NCBI GenBank assembly: GCA_024195585.1
Contig: SWBL01000341.1
Span: 1-54,643, forward strand
Origin: Aureobasidium sp. EXF-3400
Lineage: Eukaryota; Ascomycota; Dothideomycetes; Dothideales; Saccotheciaceae
DNA: 54,643 nucleotides
Direction: 5' to 3'
How positions within the stretch are numbered: the first letter of the stretch is position 1; each line of letters starts with the position of its first letter. A program made the translations under genes and the position numbers. Under the pieces are notes generated by a model. It did not search any database. It saw only the letters and a program-made list of their open reading frames with translations, and was not told where the DNA came from. Shown here piece after piece: positions 54,606 through 54,643 of this stretch.

Positions 54606-54635
54606 TCAAGTTTCAAGTACTGTGGGTACGACCAT
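54606..54635 (-). promoter_or_regulatory. Short upstream ORF before flbA
   Basis: An ATG at 54635 opens a 9-codon frame ending TGA at 54606-54608, 35 nt before the flbA start. If it lies in the leader it could lower translation. The transcript start is unknown. Confidence 0.35.
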
Positions 54636-54643
54636 GCTAGCCC

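Noticed and set aside
1..54643. Biosynthetic cluster, transposon, viral insertion or CRISPR-like array.
   Set aside because: I saw no polyketide, peptide or terpene synthase, no transposase, reverse transcriptase or long terminal repeats, and no spaced direct-repeat array.

Overview
The window reads as nuclear DNA of a filamentous ascomycete (Pezizomycotina). Genes are split by short introns (mostly 47-70 nt, GT-AG, usually with a CTAAC or CTGAC branch motif). The gene set includes families typical of this group: FlbA, Pex20, a two-domain Cho2, two Zn2Cys6 regulators, a GPI-anchored PAN protein and a mucin-like surface sensor. Dothideomycetes is my guess at class level and is inference only. 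I see no transposon, prophage, CRISPR array, plasmid feature or secondary-metabolite cluster.

Layout. 1-5 kb: 3' end of asparagine synthetase, TAF13, KISH/Ksh1 and UTP6. 5.4-15.5 kb: CHO2 (phosphatidylethanolamine methylation), a SNF2 ATPase with C-terminal PHD-type zinc fingers, a haemerythrin-like protein and DCC1. 15.9-20.7 kb: a 1595-residue RhoGEF, probably Bud3-like. 21-25.3 kb: a zinc-binding protein of unknown role, tRNA-Ser(AGA) and a GPI-anchored PAN-domain protein. 27-33.7 kb: a Zn2Cys6 regulator and the TRP-type vacuolar calcium channel YVC1. 34.5-40 kb: a D-2-hydroxyacid dehydrogenase, then PEX20 and SEC13 head to head. 40.8-48.4 kb: a second Zn2Cys6 regulator, an F-box/2EXR-like protein, a small basic protein and a Ser/Thr-rich membrane sensor. 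49.7-54.6 kb: checkpoint kinase CHK1 and the RGS regulator flbA.

The neighbours do not form a pathway. They are housekeeping and signalling genes in mixed orientation with many divergent and convergent pairs (PEX20/SEC13 share a 314-bp promoter; the haemerythrin-like gene and DCC1 end 40 bp apart). Splice models were built by hand from splice-site sequence, reading frame and family conservation. In nearly every case the joined exons restore a recognisable family motif. No transcript data were available.

The less ordinary signals are two GC-AG introns sharing a 13-nt donor context, start codons isolated as their own first coding exon in two genes, a cluster of five RRxS sites in the RhoGEF tail, an SQ/TQ cluster plus MluI-box motifs at CHK1, and an 8-codon micro-exon inside a Zn2Cys6 motif followed by a decoy acceptor. 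I found no convincing previously undescribed multi-gene system.
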